DNA of 64,000 bases, taken from assembly GCA_037176885.1 (NCBI GenBank), contig JAWWNJ010000134.1, positions 124,001 through 188,000 of the forward strand, in the 5' to 3' direction. How positions within the stretch are numbered: position 1 is the stretch's first letter; each line of letters opens with the position of its first letter. This document shows, piece by piece, positions 12,159-24,608 of the stretch. The DNA is from Favolaschia claudopus. Lineage: Eukaryota; Basidiomycota; Agaricomycetes; Agaricales; Mycenaceae. The notes beneath the pieces are model-generated. The model saw only the letters and a program-made list of their open reading frames with translations. It ran no database searches and was not told the DNA's origin. Position numbers and translations under genes: made by a program.

Positions 12159-12159
12159 A

Positions 12160-14421
12160 CAGCCCTCGTCGACGGATCCAATCTCGCCTCGATTTAGTCG
12201 GACCGCATGGAGCCGCCGGTGCCTTGGCTTGCTGTGCCCGCAAGCGCAAATTATGGACAGCTGTCAAGCGATGGTATTGATGCATCGCGAGGATCCATTT
12301 CGAGGCAGGCCAGTTTCGTGATTTATTTGCGATTAATTGATTGATGATGCTGGGTTGTAGCAACGGTTTTACTTCGGGAGAGTTGGGTACAGTGGTCTGT
12401 CTCAGAAGCGTTACGGGGATTTTGTAGGCAGTACTTTGAGCAAACGACGCACACATTTGGAACAAAGGCTGTTGGTGAGTGCTGGCATTCCGATCGATCA
12501 TGTCTCATACCCTTGTACTTTGCCGATTCCAGCATATACCAACCGAGGAATCGTTGGAATGATATTATTACGAACAACCCCAATTCCTTTGAAGAGGAAT
12601 GACGTTCAGCGGTGGAAAACGATTCTGGCGCCGACGTGTCGCATCGATGGTTTCTTGGCGACGATTTTGAGAGGTGGACGGGCGCATACGTTTTCTTTTG
12701 TAAATGATGAATTAAGGTTGGGGCAGTAAGTCGCCGACTCGCCGGTGCATGGTGACCGCCACCTGATCGGCGACGATGACAGGAATTGCCAAATTGGGCT
12801 TGCGAAACAATAGAGACAAACAACGAGTCATGACTCAGATTCGAGAGAGCCGCCTCCACTGCATTTACTGGAATCGTTCTGGAAAATACTTAGGTCTTTT
12901 TCTTGATGTTGGCTTTCATGGAGCCCGAACCGCGTCGTTATCCTGAAAATTCACCAGGGATTATTTTCAGGATGGAAATTGAATGAACGTTTGAACATTG
13001 AATATGCACCGGGAGTGCGGTACCACAGTCCCGGGTCCATAACGCCGTCGCTGTCACCTGCGTGATGGATTGTTGGGCAGAAATCGCTGTGGGAAAACCT
13101 TCAATCACTGTGTGAAAAACCGATCAAAAATCTACCCCGCACACCACGGAAGCTAAGGCGGACTTGTATTCAAGGTAATTATAAGGAGAGTTGAGACGCG
13201 ACGCGGACCTGAGAGGTTATTAAGCGCGGTTTGAAGTCTGCATTGGTTGCGTGGAAGGCTGATTAATTGTCAGTGTCAGTGTACGGTTGAAACGCGTTGG
13301 TTGGTTATACTTATCGATCTTGAGGTTGAGGAGGCGCTCGAGCGCTCCCCGTGCAAGCTAGTCGTTTTTTGGGTGAGGTGGAGTGTGCCTGGCGCTGCGA
13401 GTGGGAGTCATCCCCTCAGTATGTATTCGACCCCTCGATGAACGGGTTATTGTAGCATGTAATCGACCCCAAGCACGATGATGGCTTCGTTCAACTTTGA
13501 ACGGCACCAAGGTTCTACTCGGCATTCACGAATTCACCGCCGTCTGCGCAGAAGAAGCTAGCGGAGCGCAGCATAGTTATCAAATCTGCTTTTTTGTGTT
13601 GGAGACGCTGGGAGTCCGAGACGCGTTTTTTGAGAAATCACGTACCCCTTACATTCCCGTGTATGCGCACAAACGAGAGCCTGCCGCGGCCGTCGCCTCG
13701 CTTTGTAATTTTAACAATGGAGCTATCGAGCAAGATGAATTTTTGTCCTTGAATGTCGGGGAACTACATAGAACTTGAAGAGAAAAAAAGCCAGCAAGAA
13801 TTGTATTCGTGTGAATGCTGTTTTGCTTTCCGTTTCACCGTGTGATCTTGTTGGAGATGGATGTAGGGGGATGTAAGTTACAGTAGTGGAATGACTGAAC
13901 TGGAGGGACAGCACTTAAAAGGTTTCTTGCCGAAGATAGGTTAGGTAGCCAACGAACTGGTTTGGGTACGGAGGATGGGATGAGTGTATACTTGATCATG
14001 AGGCGCGATATCGGACCTAGAGCTCAGATTCAGAGCCATTAACGGAGCACTGGCAAATCCAGAATGCACTGGAGGTAAAATTCCTCCGGATAAGGCATTA
14101 GAGATCATGAGCAATGCGGCTGAACATAAAGTCAGCAAAAGCAAAGGGCGATCGTGCTTACCTCTCCCTTTCATTCCCACAGTTCAATACGAGTCTCCAC
14201 ACCACAAGGTAAATCGAATCAAGAAACATAAAATGCGAAAAACTGGAAGAAAAATAAGTACGAGTTACACTGATCCATGCAGTCGTCCGTCCATCGAAAT
14301 AGTATCATACATAATCATCGCCTACGCTCCGCGCCATCTCAAGGTCCATGTCTCATTGGGGGTTCTGAGGCGAGTCGACATAACGCTCGCTGACTCGCGG
14401 CGATGCAGCTTTCGCCCTCGC
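12160..14421. other. Long intergenic region, one doubtful small ORF
   Basis: No well-supported gene in about 2.2 kb. The longest minus frame (12323-12859) has no domain, signal peptide or splice support. A minus frame at 13941-14180 contains a hydrophobic stretch and a possible 47-nt intron (GTAAGC donor, CTGAC branch site, CAG acceptor), so a short spliced transcript is possible. Its product is not recognised. Confidence 0.35.
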
Positions 14422-15292
14422 TTACCACTTCCCGCCTTTATGATTCGAGCTCGGGCTCGGCAAACAGCAGCCACAGCAACGTCCGATGAGGAATAAGATG
14501 GGTGTGACAAAGAGAAGGAGCCACGCAATAAGGGTGAGGTAGAGCGCGTTGCCCATTATTGCGGCGCCGTTGTTGCCTTCTTGCTAGAAACAGAACACGC
14601 GGAGTCAGTATAGATGATTAGGCAACAAGAGAGTCGTAAATTTAAACGGATGTTCGAACGAGAACGCTCACCTGCACCCTCTTCTTAATCAGCTCGAAGA
14701 AAGCGATATCGAATATGAACACCGCAAACGCCGCCGAGCCAGCGAACCCGCAGAAACACGACGAGCAGCAATCCGCTAGGGGGGCGCCGAGGAAGGCGAG
14801 GAGCGCAAGGGCGAAGGAGATGAGGGCGATGCCGAATGCGACGATGTGGAGGACGAGGACTTTGGTTAGGTTCGAGGCGACGGCGTTGACGGAGGCGGAG
14901 AGTTGTGGGGGGAGGGAGCCGTTGATGAATTTGCCGGCCTCTGTTGAGTGAGTTCCATCAGTAAGTTGCAAAAGACGATGCCAGAAAGAAAGAAAGAACG
15001 AAATCAAGAGGAAGGGGAGGAGCAAGGACGCACCGCTCAAATTATACCCGACATGCGCCTGCGAACACTGCAGCCCCTTCCCGTCTTTCAAATCCGTGCA
15101 GAATCCCAGAGCGCCGAGGTCGACGAAGGGGTTTGTTTGATTTGCGAGAGCAGTAGAGGCGGTACCGTTGCCGAGGTCGATGCGGAGGAAGTAGACGGAT
15201 TTGAAGTAGGGGACGTCAAAAGCGACCATACCGAGGAGGGCGGTGGCGGCGGCAACGGAGGCGAGACCGAGGACTTTGTTCCAGGAGACCAT
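14422..15292 (-). CDS. Four-helix SUR7/PalI-type membrane protein
   Basis: Three exons (15292-15034, 14940-14672, 14583-14422) splice in phase to 229 aa. Helix 1 is at residues ~7-27. An extracellular loop follows, with NGT/NQT-type sequons and paired Cys around FCTDLKDGKGLQC. Two adjacent helices come next, the second ending in a Cys-rich turn (DCCSSC). A last helix precedes a Cys cluster (RCCGCC) that could be palmitoylated. This topology matches the SUR7/PalI (Rim9-like) family, found in plasma membrane and eisosome domains or in ambient-pH sensing. Which of the two roles applies cannot be told. Confidence 0.75.
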
Positions 15293-15650
15293 CTTGGAAG
15301 GCGGAGAAACTGCATGAAATGCTAACTGAGCTTTTCTGACGAGGTGGATTGAAGGGAAAAAGACGCACTAAGTGGCTCGTACGACAAGAACGAATGAAGT
15401 TAACGAAAATCGATCTTCTTGAGAATCGTTTTAGTGCGGTGCAACCAGTGCGAATGAAACTGGGCAAGCTGGAAGAAACGAAGAGAACGAAGAAACGAAG
15501 AGGCAAAGGTCCGCTGGGGGAGAAGGGAGAAAGGAAGTGAAGGAAGAACGAAGAGGGCGTCGTTGCCGCTGAAGATAGTCTCCAGGTAAACCCATGGCGA
15601 TGACTGATAGATCGTTGTCATGGAAAACATATGACGCCGTGATCGGCTCA
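15293..15650. other. Promoter side of the SUR7/PalI-type gene
   Basis: A purine-rich plus strand (GAA/AGAA runs) is the only notable trait. No gene seen. Confidence 0.4.
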
Positions 15651-15658
15651 GGCAGGGC

Positions 15659-16078
15659 AGGCCCCCGGCCACTACCTATTAGGTCGGTCCGCCGATTTGG
15701 GCAGATTTACTCTACGAAAATCGGCCGTTTGACCTCAAATTTACTCTATCATGGACCGAAAAATCACAAAATATTCGATTTTTCGGCTATTTTTGCTGAT
15801 TTTGTCCCCATTTCGCTCTAGAGGCTTGTTTTCGTTGGTTTCTGGCCATCTAGGCCTGATTTTATGCTCGAATTGGGTCAACAACAACTTTGAAAAAATT
15901 CTCGTCACCCTTCCCCGAGCCAGGTGAGGCGGGATTTGGCCCTCAGATTTACTCTATCTCGGACGGAATTTCGTCGTTCGGACCCAGATTTACTCTAACT
16001 TTGAGACCGAAAATTGCGATTTTCGAGCTCAGATTTACTCTAAATCGGACCGACATAGTCGGTAGTGACCGGGGGCCT
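15659..16078. mobile_element. hAT-type MITE, copy A (420 bp)
   Basis: The ends are imperfect 32-bp inverted repeats beginning AGGCCCCCGG and continuing YCACTACC. The element is flanked by a perfect 8-bp duplication GGCAGGGC (15651-15658 and 16079-16086). An 8-bp target duplication is the hAT superfamily signature. No transposase frame is present, so it is non-autonomous. Internally the motif [AC]A[AG]ATTTACTCTA recurs at least four times, which may be transposase-binding or simply tandem decay. Confidence 0.85.
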
Positions 16079-16356
16079 GGCAGGGCGCTGTGCGCTGACG
16101 CCCAAGAAGCGCCCGAAATGCCGAACAGCCGCGGCAAAGAACTGGCAAGCACGCGGGAGAAAAAGAATATGTTCAAGCAGAAACATTGCAGATGGAACAT
16201 CGAGAAGAGATTTGCCCTCGTTTAGCCCTTCCACTGTGAGTGGACGAAAATGAATCTGAATCTAAATATTCTCGCTTCATTGGAACTTCATTGGAACTTC
16301 CTTGGCAACTTCTCCGTGGGGAGTCGGTGACTCGGTCTGAATCATACAGGCCCCAT

Positions 16357-16629
16357 AGGCCCCCGGTCACTGACATATAGGTCTGTAACATTGAAAACCC
16401 GAATTTCGGCCTGATTTACTCTATTTTTCGGCACTGATGGCGCTCTGGCGGCTTCAAAAACCACGATTTTTTTCTGAAAATGCGCGCAAACGCTTAGTTT
16501 AGAGGAGCTGCATCGCCCTATCTAGTCAAAACCTCCGTCAGATGGCTGGTTCGCGAAATAGACCTCTCAGATTGGACGTTGTTTTACTCTATGGAGGTTA
16601 CAGACCTATATGTCAGTGACCGGGGGCCT
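16357..16629. mobile_element. hAT-type MITE, copy B (273 bp)
   Basis: Perfect 33-bp terminal inverted repeats start AGGCCCCCGGTCACTGACAT. The flanking 8-bp duplication is GGCCCCAT at 16349-16356 and 16630-16637. It shares the terminal motif and the TTTACTCTA motif with copy A 278 bp away but differs in length and interior, so the two are related subfamilies, not a simple duplication. The perfect ends suggest a recent insertion. Confidence 0.9.
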
Positions 16630-16637
16630 GGCCCCAT

Positions 16638-17495
16638 GCTGGAAAAACGATTCAGAGGAAAGGGCTGGAAAGGGCCGATGTGAACCGTCGATCATTCTGT
16701 CATCGATGGGCGTTGACGAGAGCTCGTGGATTTGTAGACGTGGGCTGCTCTCAGATTGGTCGAGCCAGCGAAAATCTCTTTGGCGACATAGATGCATTAT
16801 GTGGTTGACGTTCGTTTCTTAGTTCCCATACCCATTCAGGAGCAAAAAGTATGGACAAAATGTTTGCCTAGTTAATTGGTGTTAGCGACGGGGAATCAAC
16901 GTTCGAACAATGTTTTACAGTCAGTTCTGGTTTGGCATGGCTACGAGTCTCCGGCGTGGAGGAATCAAGGGGGCGAACCGGTTGCTGTCAATGGAGTTCG
17001 ATTGAGCCTTCTGTAGGCATTGGTTGTCGGTTTCTACGTCTACTATCTTGTCGCATGTTGAACATGACTTTTCATATCCGTTCATCATCTCACCTTGATC
17101 TCACCTATGGCATCCGCAGATAGCGAATATGACGTTGGAAACTTCCAGCATTTTTCCTGGCGCGATTTCTTTTCCATAATCTTGCAATCAACGAAGGGGT
17201 TCATCTCGGTTGAACCGGTTCAACGTTCAACGTTGTTCGATCAACGATTTCTGCTTCGAATTTCTATCTGATAAGGCAGAGCAAAATTGAAGCAGCCCCA
17301 ACATATTATACTGACTACATCTACTGGTGGCTCAAGTGAGTGTTGCGATTCCATTTATCGCCCAGAGTGTCGCCAAAGATTCATAAGATTCCGAAAACAG
17401 CTTGCATGCACGTGTTCGTGGGAGGCAGTCAACGCGCCACTGTCACGCTGGTCACGGCTCGTTCTTCTCTCTCCCATCCTCGCAATTGCCGCTGA
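16638..17495. other. Intergenic, nothing recognised
   Basis: No gene or repeat structure was recognised between MITE copy B and the F-box-like gene. A short GGTTCAACGTTCAACG tandem lies near 17215-17230. Confidence 0.4.
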
Positions 17496-19209
17496 ATGGC
17501 TGGATCACTGTTCCTTCAACTCCCGTCGGAACTCATACTCGCTTGCCTAGAGACACTCCCTCTCGCGGATCTGGACTCCTGTGCTGACTGTAACCGCCTT
17601 CTCCACGAAATCATCACCAAATCCGTCCTTCTCCATTATCGGCGCGAACAGGCCCGCGCAGGGGTCGAAGAAAATCCATCTGTCGCTTCAAACCTGGTTA
17701 TATCTGATCGCCTTGGCAAACTACATCGACGTGAATCCAACTGGCTCAACTTCGAGCCTTTCTCTACTCATACAATCGCTATCGATTTCGCAACGACTGG
17801 GCTTTACGATTTGACGAGCGACGCATATTTCGTGGGGGATACGGCAGATCCGAATACTCGGATGTGTACTGCCATCAAGTATATACATACTGCGCCAGGG
17901 GAGACACAGTGGAGAACAGTCGATGGCGGGAAATCTATCATTGATTTCGGCACGTCGTTGGAAGAACACGATCTCATCGCGCTAGTTACATAGTAGGTTT
18001 CACGCTTCGTTTGCAATTCTTCGCGATACTTAACTCTCACATCTTCTTCAGTACAATTTATGACCGGAATCCTCTCATGTCTTCGGTGGATATCTCGCTT
18101 TTGAAGTTTTCGACTGGGGCACCGCATCCTCTCGCTGCTCAGCCGGTGCTTCACGTTCATGATGTAGACGTCTGGCGACACCGACCTGGTATCTCGATCG
18201 AAATTGTCGGTGACACACTGGCTTTATCCATGGTCTACTGGAGCCACGAGCTTCGAGATATGGACGTTCTATACCTGTTCAATTGGAAGTTGGGGAGGCG
18301 GCGTATGGTATGGTATTCATCTCTTCGGCTGGGTCGTAGCCCGGGTTTCCTCACTCCTCCCATTCAGGATCCCATTCCCGTGTACAACACCGGCATGATA
18401 TTCCTCACCGAAGGGATGCTAGTCCTACCAAACTCCTATGACGAAAGCCTCGACGTCCTCTACATCCCCTCCGATCCCGCCGAAGAGCCACAACTCCTCC
18501 ACTCCTTCCATCTCCCCGAACTCATGCAAGACACCTCCATCCGCTCCTTCCAATGCCGCAGCTCGCCCAACCCACGCACTACAACCACTTGTCCGAGCAG
18601 CGCATCGTTCGTCCCCAGAACATGGGACGCGCTATTGATGTTCTCCTTGCAAGTCGGCAACCACACCACATTCTCAGACCACGTGCTCATCGTCGATCGG
18701 CCCCGCTTTTTCGGCGCCATCCAAAACGCGCGGGAGGAGAATCCCGAGGGCGTAGAATGGGACGATTGGGGACCAGACTGTTGCCGGTGGCTCAATGCGC
18801 AGGAACTCTCAACGCACTATATCACCACCACCTCCGGCAGACGCATGGTCACCATCGCACACGATGCGTTCGAGCGTCCTGCGCCGATAACAATCATGGA
18901 CTTCAACCCCTCTGCGGTTCAAGCACATTGGCATCTGGGGGTGGTGGAGAGGGAGAAGGCTACGAGTAGGGTGGTGGAGGCGTCGAGGCAGCACTTAGAG
19001 CTATTTGCGCGGCCGATTGCGTCCGGGTTACCGTACTTGGAGATTGTGTCGAAGGAAAGGTTTGATTATGGTGCGGTGTCGATTAATGATGAGAACGTTA
19101 TAGGCGCACGGGTGAGTCGTTATTGTTCATCGTCGCGTTAAATTGCGGTCACTGAAATTGGGAGCAGTTTGGGGATGTGGCGTCGCTGGATGTGATACAT
19201 TTTGGTTGA
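17496..19209 (+). CDS. F-box-like protein
   Basis: Three exons (17496-17992, 18052-19111, 19168-19209) give 532 aa. Residues ~5-45 resemble an F-box (LFLQLPSELILACLETLP, then a Cys-containing helix and HEIITKSVLLHY). The remainder is a beta-rich region with regularly placed Trp, Tyr and Asp, compatible with a WD- or kelch-like propeller, but no canonical repeat is readable. The family is common in Agaricomycetes as F-box domain-containing proteins. The role as an SCF adaptor is inferred from the N-terminus only. Confidence 0.8.
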
Positions 19210-19313
19210 ATCTCTTCTCCATGTATGCATCGCCATTTTCAAAATTCAAAACACTTGCCTCTACCAACTATCGGTATGGTGTACCTCTACAGCCGTAGAT
19301 CAATAGACTCGAT

Positions 19314-20539
19314 CTAGGTGGTACGACTCTGCATATATTCCCCCACAACCTCCTTCGTCTCACTTACTGCACCAACAATCCCCATCGCAAGCGTAAGGAA
19401 ATCAGAGCAACAGACAATCAGCCTGAAGCCCTCGTCAATCCTTTGCTGCAGCATCTCCTTACTGACGATGCCGACGAGCGGAACTCCTCTCTTCTTGGCT
19501 GACATTGTCGCTCCTTCTATGACTTGCACGAATTCTGGTTCGTCGCCCGACATGGCGAGAGAGAGGTTCATGTCGAGGCGGAGGTCGCCGACTAAGAGAG
19601 TATACATAAGAGATGAGTGCGAATCCGATGGAGGCGTGAAACTCACAGCCGATCATAAGCGCTGAATTCTCTTTTTCGCAGACATCCAGGATGGACTCGA
19701 GATTCTCGAAGCCGAGCCTTGATTCGACTTGCGGGATGATTGCGACGTGTTTATTCGCGATGGTGAAGATCGTTTCGCCGGGAGGAGTTTTGTCGGTGAT
19801 TCCAGGAATCTAGCCCACGGTTAACTCGATATCTGAGCTGAAAACCAAGGGATATATACGAATGTGAATGGCGGGAACGATCTGTGGCCTGATGGGCTTG
19901 TATTTGGATTCGAAGGTTAGTCAGTATTCGCACTACTGGATTTGATAACCATTGGTATAATGCTCACGGGAATCGACAGGCAGCGACAGCCGCTTTCAGT
20001 TCCTCTGCTGACTCGATGTGCGGAAGAATGATGCCCCCTGCGCCGGCGTCCAGGCAGCTCGTCTTTCACCCATCAATCAGTAATGCTCAACATTGGCAGA
20101 GGAAAGCTAAGGACGAATGAATGAATGACCGACCCACCATAAAGGCAAACGAGGTCTTCGTAGGGACTCTAACCACTGGAATCATCCTTCCAGCGCTTTC
20201 ATGGATGATGACTTGGATACATTCGACGAGCACGGCGGGAGACCATGCTACGTGTTCCGCGTCCTTCGAGTTTGATCATCAACTTGGGTGCCAATCGAGG
20301 AGGGAGAGAAAAGCGAAGCGTCAAACGGGGGCACGACGTACGATCCAGCACCAATCGGCATTCGTAGCGGCGATGACCTTGGCGACGTGGCGACTCGGAA
20401 AGCTCAGTGTCGTTCCGATAACGATTTTTCCGGATTTGATGAGAGCTTGGAGGTTGCTTGGTTGTTGGAGCGTTGTGGGCAAGAATTCGTGCTGCTGTGT
20501 AGGACTAAGGGTGCATTGCGAGGTGTGGTCCAAGGTCAT
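19314..20539 (-). CDS. HpcH/HpaI aldolase family protein
   Basis: Six exons (20539-20342, 20263-20138, 20062-19968, 19896-19860, 19809-19647, 19591-19314) splice in phase to 298 aa. The family core is clear: DAEH at residues 67-70, a PVVRVPT segment, DAGAGGIILP, a PQVESR strand and a GDLRLDM segment. By family knowledge these class II aldolases bind a divalent metal through Glu and Asp and cleave 2-keto-3-deoxy acids to pyruvate (or oxaloacetate-type products) plus an aldehyde. The substrate cannot be read from sequence. An upstream in-frame ATG at 20620 would add 27 hydrophobic residues; the ATG at 20539 fits a cytosolic enzyme better. Confidence 0.85.
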
Positions 20540-20790
20540 TTGGTGTGGTGTGGTGAACAGAGAGGAGAAGAGGGCAAGGAGCGGTGTTAATATTAGTGGC
20601 AGGGTTTCTATGTAGCCCAATCGTACGATAATTTGGGGGTCGAAGAGCGGCGCAAGTCGCCAGCCAGTCTGTTCGGTTCAGAGGATCCGGATCTGACTTG
20701 CTTCGAACGATACCTAATCCTTCGAATATTCCTCGAAAATCATGGCATTGAAACGGGGTATAAATACGAGAATAAAGAACCCCAATGATA

Positions 20791-22734
20791 TCAAAGCCCA
20801 ATCGGTCCCTCCGTGTGCAAAACGTTGAACCTATTGAACTGCAATCAACCAAAGAATGAATCAAGAGAGCTAGACAGACAGACAGACCTGAGCGGATCGT
20901 ACTTCGCGTACGTAGCCTGTAACTTGGCGTAATTCGGATACGTCGCAAACGAATTCTGGCTTGCGTCTGCTTCGTTGACGTAGAGGGGGACTCCGGGTGT
21001 CGAGGGTGCTCTGCGACGACACATTATATCAAAAAGAAATCAGCAAAATAAAGGAAACGCGGCTTACTGCTGGAACAGCAACTCGAAGCCCTCCTGTACT
21101 GCTTGCGGTTTTGACTTCACCGTCGGCTGATAGATCAACCAATAGTTGATCGCGCCGTAGCTCACCCCGGGGCTCCCCATCGCGTTCTCCCCACTCGCAC
21201 TCGCGCTCCATTGGAAGCTCGGTATCGGCGACAAAATGAAGAACGCGCTCGCTAAGCTCGTCGGCGTAAACGCATTAGAGAAGTTGAGAAAGTGGGTGTA
21301 GGCGTCCCAATAAAGCGCTTCGTCGCCCACGATGGAGGAGGCGCCGAATTGCTGCCCGGAGCCGCGCGCGTCGCCGGGGATGAGGTGGGAGATGTCGTGG
21401 TAGGAGAGGGGGGAGAGGGTTTGGGAGGTGCTCGGGATGGTTAGGAAGGAGCTGAAGATGGCTTGGGGGAGGGTGGCGGTGGTGGTTTTGTAGAAGAGGT
21501 AGACGGAGTGCGAGGTGGGGGAGGTGATGTTTGAGTTGAGGAGGAGGATGAAGCCTGGGGTTGTTTTGGTTTAGTTGGAGTAGGGATGATATCTGAATAC
21601 ACTCTACGCGCCTGCTTTGGGATCGGTTGTCTCGCGGATGTATTTGGCAGAAGCGTCGCTCAGAGCCTGTGCCGCGGAGCCAGGGTACTAATAGTAATAG
21701 ACACTCGGAAATCAGCAAAAAGGATTCATTATTCTGAATCGAAACAAACCAACTCACATTAATCACCCCACCAAACCACTCCTTATCGTCCTTCGTCCCC
21801 GTATGCGCCGCATGCAGCTCATATCGCGTAACGATCCCGAATCGATTCGCCCCGCCTTTGAGCGCTTGGAAGAGGTCCGCGTATTGGTTGGTGGCGGAGA
21901 CGGTTACGAGGTCGCCTGTTACCAGAACGACGTCCATCTCTTTTATGCGGTCGGCAGACCAGCCGTAGAGAGGTGACATGAAGCTGATTCCGCCGCCGAG
22001 GAGGAGGCCGGTGCCGACGTCGCTGGAAGGAAGGAAGGTGGGTTTATAAATGTAGCAGGAGAAGAGAAGAATGAAGTAGGATTAACACACCTCGCTCGTC
22101 CACCAATTGCAGAAACACCAAACTCCTGCACGGCATCCGCTGCCTCTCCCCAATGAACGCCAGGAAGGACGGTGATCGTGTCGGTGGTGGGATTGTACGT
22201 TGTGGTATCCATACGCGCGAAAGAAATCAACACCCCATCCGTAATACTTTCGCGACGCGGAGATTAGCCTGGGCATAAGCGCTCGCATAAAAAAATTCTT
22301 ACATACCTATTCCATCCGACCATCGCACTGTGCGCCCCGGCCTGGACTGCGTACCTCGCGCCCATACGATATATGTTCTTCATCGCGCTCTGCACATGCG
22401 CGGAAGACTCGGGGTAGACGATGCAGCTGGGACTGTCGAAGGAGTTGAACAGGTTCCATGTGTTCTCGACGGTCGACTCGTATTCGGAGCCGGAGAATTC
22501 GACGTAGGCGGAGCCGATGTCGAGAGACGTGAGGGCGCATGCGACGGCTGCGGCAGAGGCGAGGGGGATGGAGGCGAGGGCGGCGGAGTCTGCGGTGGAG
22601 GATGGGGGGACGGAGATGGTGGTTCCGTCGATGGTGATGGGGACGCCGGCGACGGTGATTGTGGTTGGCGTCGAGTCGGCGTAGGCTGTGAGTGCCAGAG
22701 AGAGAAGGAGGGCAAACGAATGTAAGAAGCTCAT
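20791..22734 (-). CDS. Secreted FAD-linked oxidoreductase (berberine-bridge type)
   Basis: Seven exons (22734-22307, 22246-22091, 22022-21758, 21687-21612, 21554-21068, 21010-20888, 20830-20791) give 524 aa. Residues 1-20 are a signal peptide. The FAD_binding_4 (PCMH) domain follows, with AGAHSAM in place of the usual GGHS; His135 is the expected covalent FAD ligand. The downstream IGGRASDVGTGLLLGGGISF segment is typical of the family. The C-terminus contains the NY..IYQPTV-like substrate region and a short berberine-type tail. Such enzymes oxidise sugars, alcohols or secondary metabolites with O2. The intron 21555-21611 must be GC-AG (donor AG|GCGCGT) because the nearby GT site breaks the frame. 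Confidence 0.88.
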
Positions 22735-23538
22735 CGCGGGGACGGCGATACTCGTTGGCTAGTCCGATGAGGGCTTATATGCGGGTGCGGGTGCAAAATT
22801 TACGGAATATCGCTTGTTTTGCCGGACCAATCACAGCGATGTGTACCAGGTACTACCTGTTCATGAGCGTGGATTGAGCGAGGAGCTCAATTGACACTCA
22901 TGGACCCCTTCACGCGCCGCGAACAGCTGCGCAGCCTCTTCTCCAACAACGGGAATATGATCAGTGTGCCGAATTTTCATAGTTTTTGGGGGCGGACGAC
23001 TGGGAGTGGGAGTGGTGGGGTGCATATTCCGGGGGATAGCATTATGATGGATAGTACGAGTGCACCTCCGGATGGTGAGATTGATAGTGCTAAGAGTTCA
23101 GAGTTGAGGCCAGGGCGGAGTTGGTGTGTTTGAATAGATTGTTGTTACTGTATTAGATTTGAACATAATATTTAAGAAAGATTGCGGTTTGAAAATTGTA
23201 GTTTTGCCAGTAACTGAACAGCAGCATACCTATCACAGCCTGAGGTACCAACGGCGGTAGCAGTCTTCGTCATGTATGTACCGGGACAGCCGGCTGTTTT
23301 CTGACCGATTGTTGGATCGTCAAAGCCCATAGCTCGTAAACAGTCTGAAGTGGTGGGAGGAAGGAACCCTCGGAAGCCCGGGCCGAAAGAACAAAATCGT
23401 GGCAAAACACGTGCGTGTTGATAAGCATTTTTACCCGGTGGCCAGCATCTCCGGCTCTTCTTTCACCTTCCTCAGCCACATCGTGGCTCTCCCGCTCCCT
23501 CCTTCCCTCCTTATCTGAGCTAGACGAGGATAGGCGCG
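22735..23538. other. Divergent intergenic region with a possible gene relic
   Basis: It separates the FAD oxidase gene from the Q-rich gene. A plus-strand frame at 22891-23133 (80 aa) has natural composition and resembles the polar tail of a membrane protein. It has no start context, splice partner or second domain, so it is probably a fragment. Confidence 0.3.
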
Positions 23539-24608
23539 ATGGAAGGCTCTTCGTCGTCGTCGAGATCGCGGTACCACCAGCAGCAGTATCAGCAGCAACA
23601 GCAGGTCCAGCAGATGCAGATGCAGCAATTGCAAATGCAGCATCAGCAGCAGATGCAGACGCAGATGCAGCAGGGGGCGCCGAAGTGCGTCCTTTCGTCG
23701 ATTCGTCGATTCGATTCGATTGAATGAAAGCTGAATTGGGTGGGTGCACAGGTATATGGCGGATTTCTCGAAGGCGCTGGCGTTTGAGGTGAAGATTCTG
23801 TTGGAGGAGGTGGGGAAGCTGAGGGATGAGAAGAGGGCGCTGCAGTTTGAGATTGAGGAGTTGAGGGGGATTAGGGCGAGGCATAGTGCTGGGATTGAAG
23901 GGGGTGGTGGGGGGTATGGGATTGGGATGGGAGGGGCGGCGGAGTTGGGGTGGGTGCGTGCTGATTTTTGCTTTCTCTCAATCTTATCTTTCTTTCCCTC
24001 CCTTTGTTTCCCTCCTTCTCTCACATGCTGATGCGTACATCGATCTGTAGGCAGCACTCCAAGCCCTGGAAGGCGGACCTCCCGCACCGGACGAGCGACC
24101 CCCTTCGCCCCCTGCACCGGCTCCCGGTGGCTGGCGCGTCGTCCACCCGCCTCCTGCGCCACGTCGCAAAGCGACTCCTGCTGCGAAACAGATCGTCGCT
24201 CCCACACCGGCACCCGCTCCTCCGCCGCCGCCTCCAGCGGATACGGGCCCCGCGTGGTCGCATTGGCGACCGAATCCGCTGCTTTCGCCGACGGGGGCAG
24301 GTGCGGGTGCGGGGGAGGTGGTGGTGGCGAGTCCGGTGGATAGGGAGGGGATATTTGGGGCGAGGACGCCCCCGCCTGGAGGTGAGTCTGGCGGGAAGAA
24401 AGGGAAGGGTGCTGCTGCGCCGCCTGCACCTGCGTCTGCGCCTGCTCCAGCTGCGCCGCCGGCGACGATGAGGATCGCGCCACCAGTTGTGCAGCCGAGT
24501 GCGCCGCCGCCGCCGCCGGTGGTACCGCCACCCATGATGACGGCGAGTAAGCCGCAGAATCAAGGGAATGCGAATAGAGGAGGTGGGAAGGGGAAGAAGA
24601 AGCGGTGA
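23539..24608 (+). CDS. Q-rich/coiled-coil/proline-rich protein, unknown function
   Basis: Three exons (23539-23684, 23752-23953, 24051-24608) give 301 aa. Residues ~12-46 are almost pure Gln/Met (QQQYQQQQ, MQMQQ). Residues ~50-90 form a charged coiled coil (LLEEVGKLRDEKRALQFEIEEL). Residues ~115-300 are Pro/Ala/Gly-rich and end in a Lys/Gly tail. The layout suggests a scaffold or nuclear condensate-type protein; no catalytic domain is visible. The opposite strand carries long GC-driven frames that are shadows. Confidence 0.7.

Noticed and set aside
12323..12859. 178-aa minus-strand open frame
   Set aside because: No domain, biased composition, no promoter or intron support.
23984..24563. Long Gly/Ala- and Arg-rich minus-strand frames
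   Set aside because: Antisense shadows of the Pro-rich exon of the plus-strand coiled-coil gene, caused by high GC.
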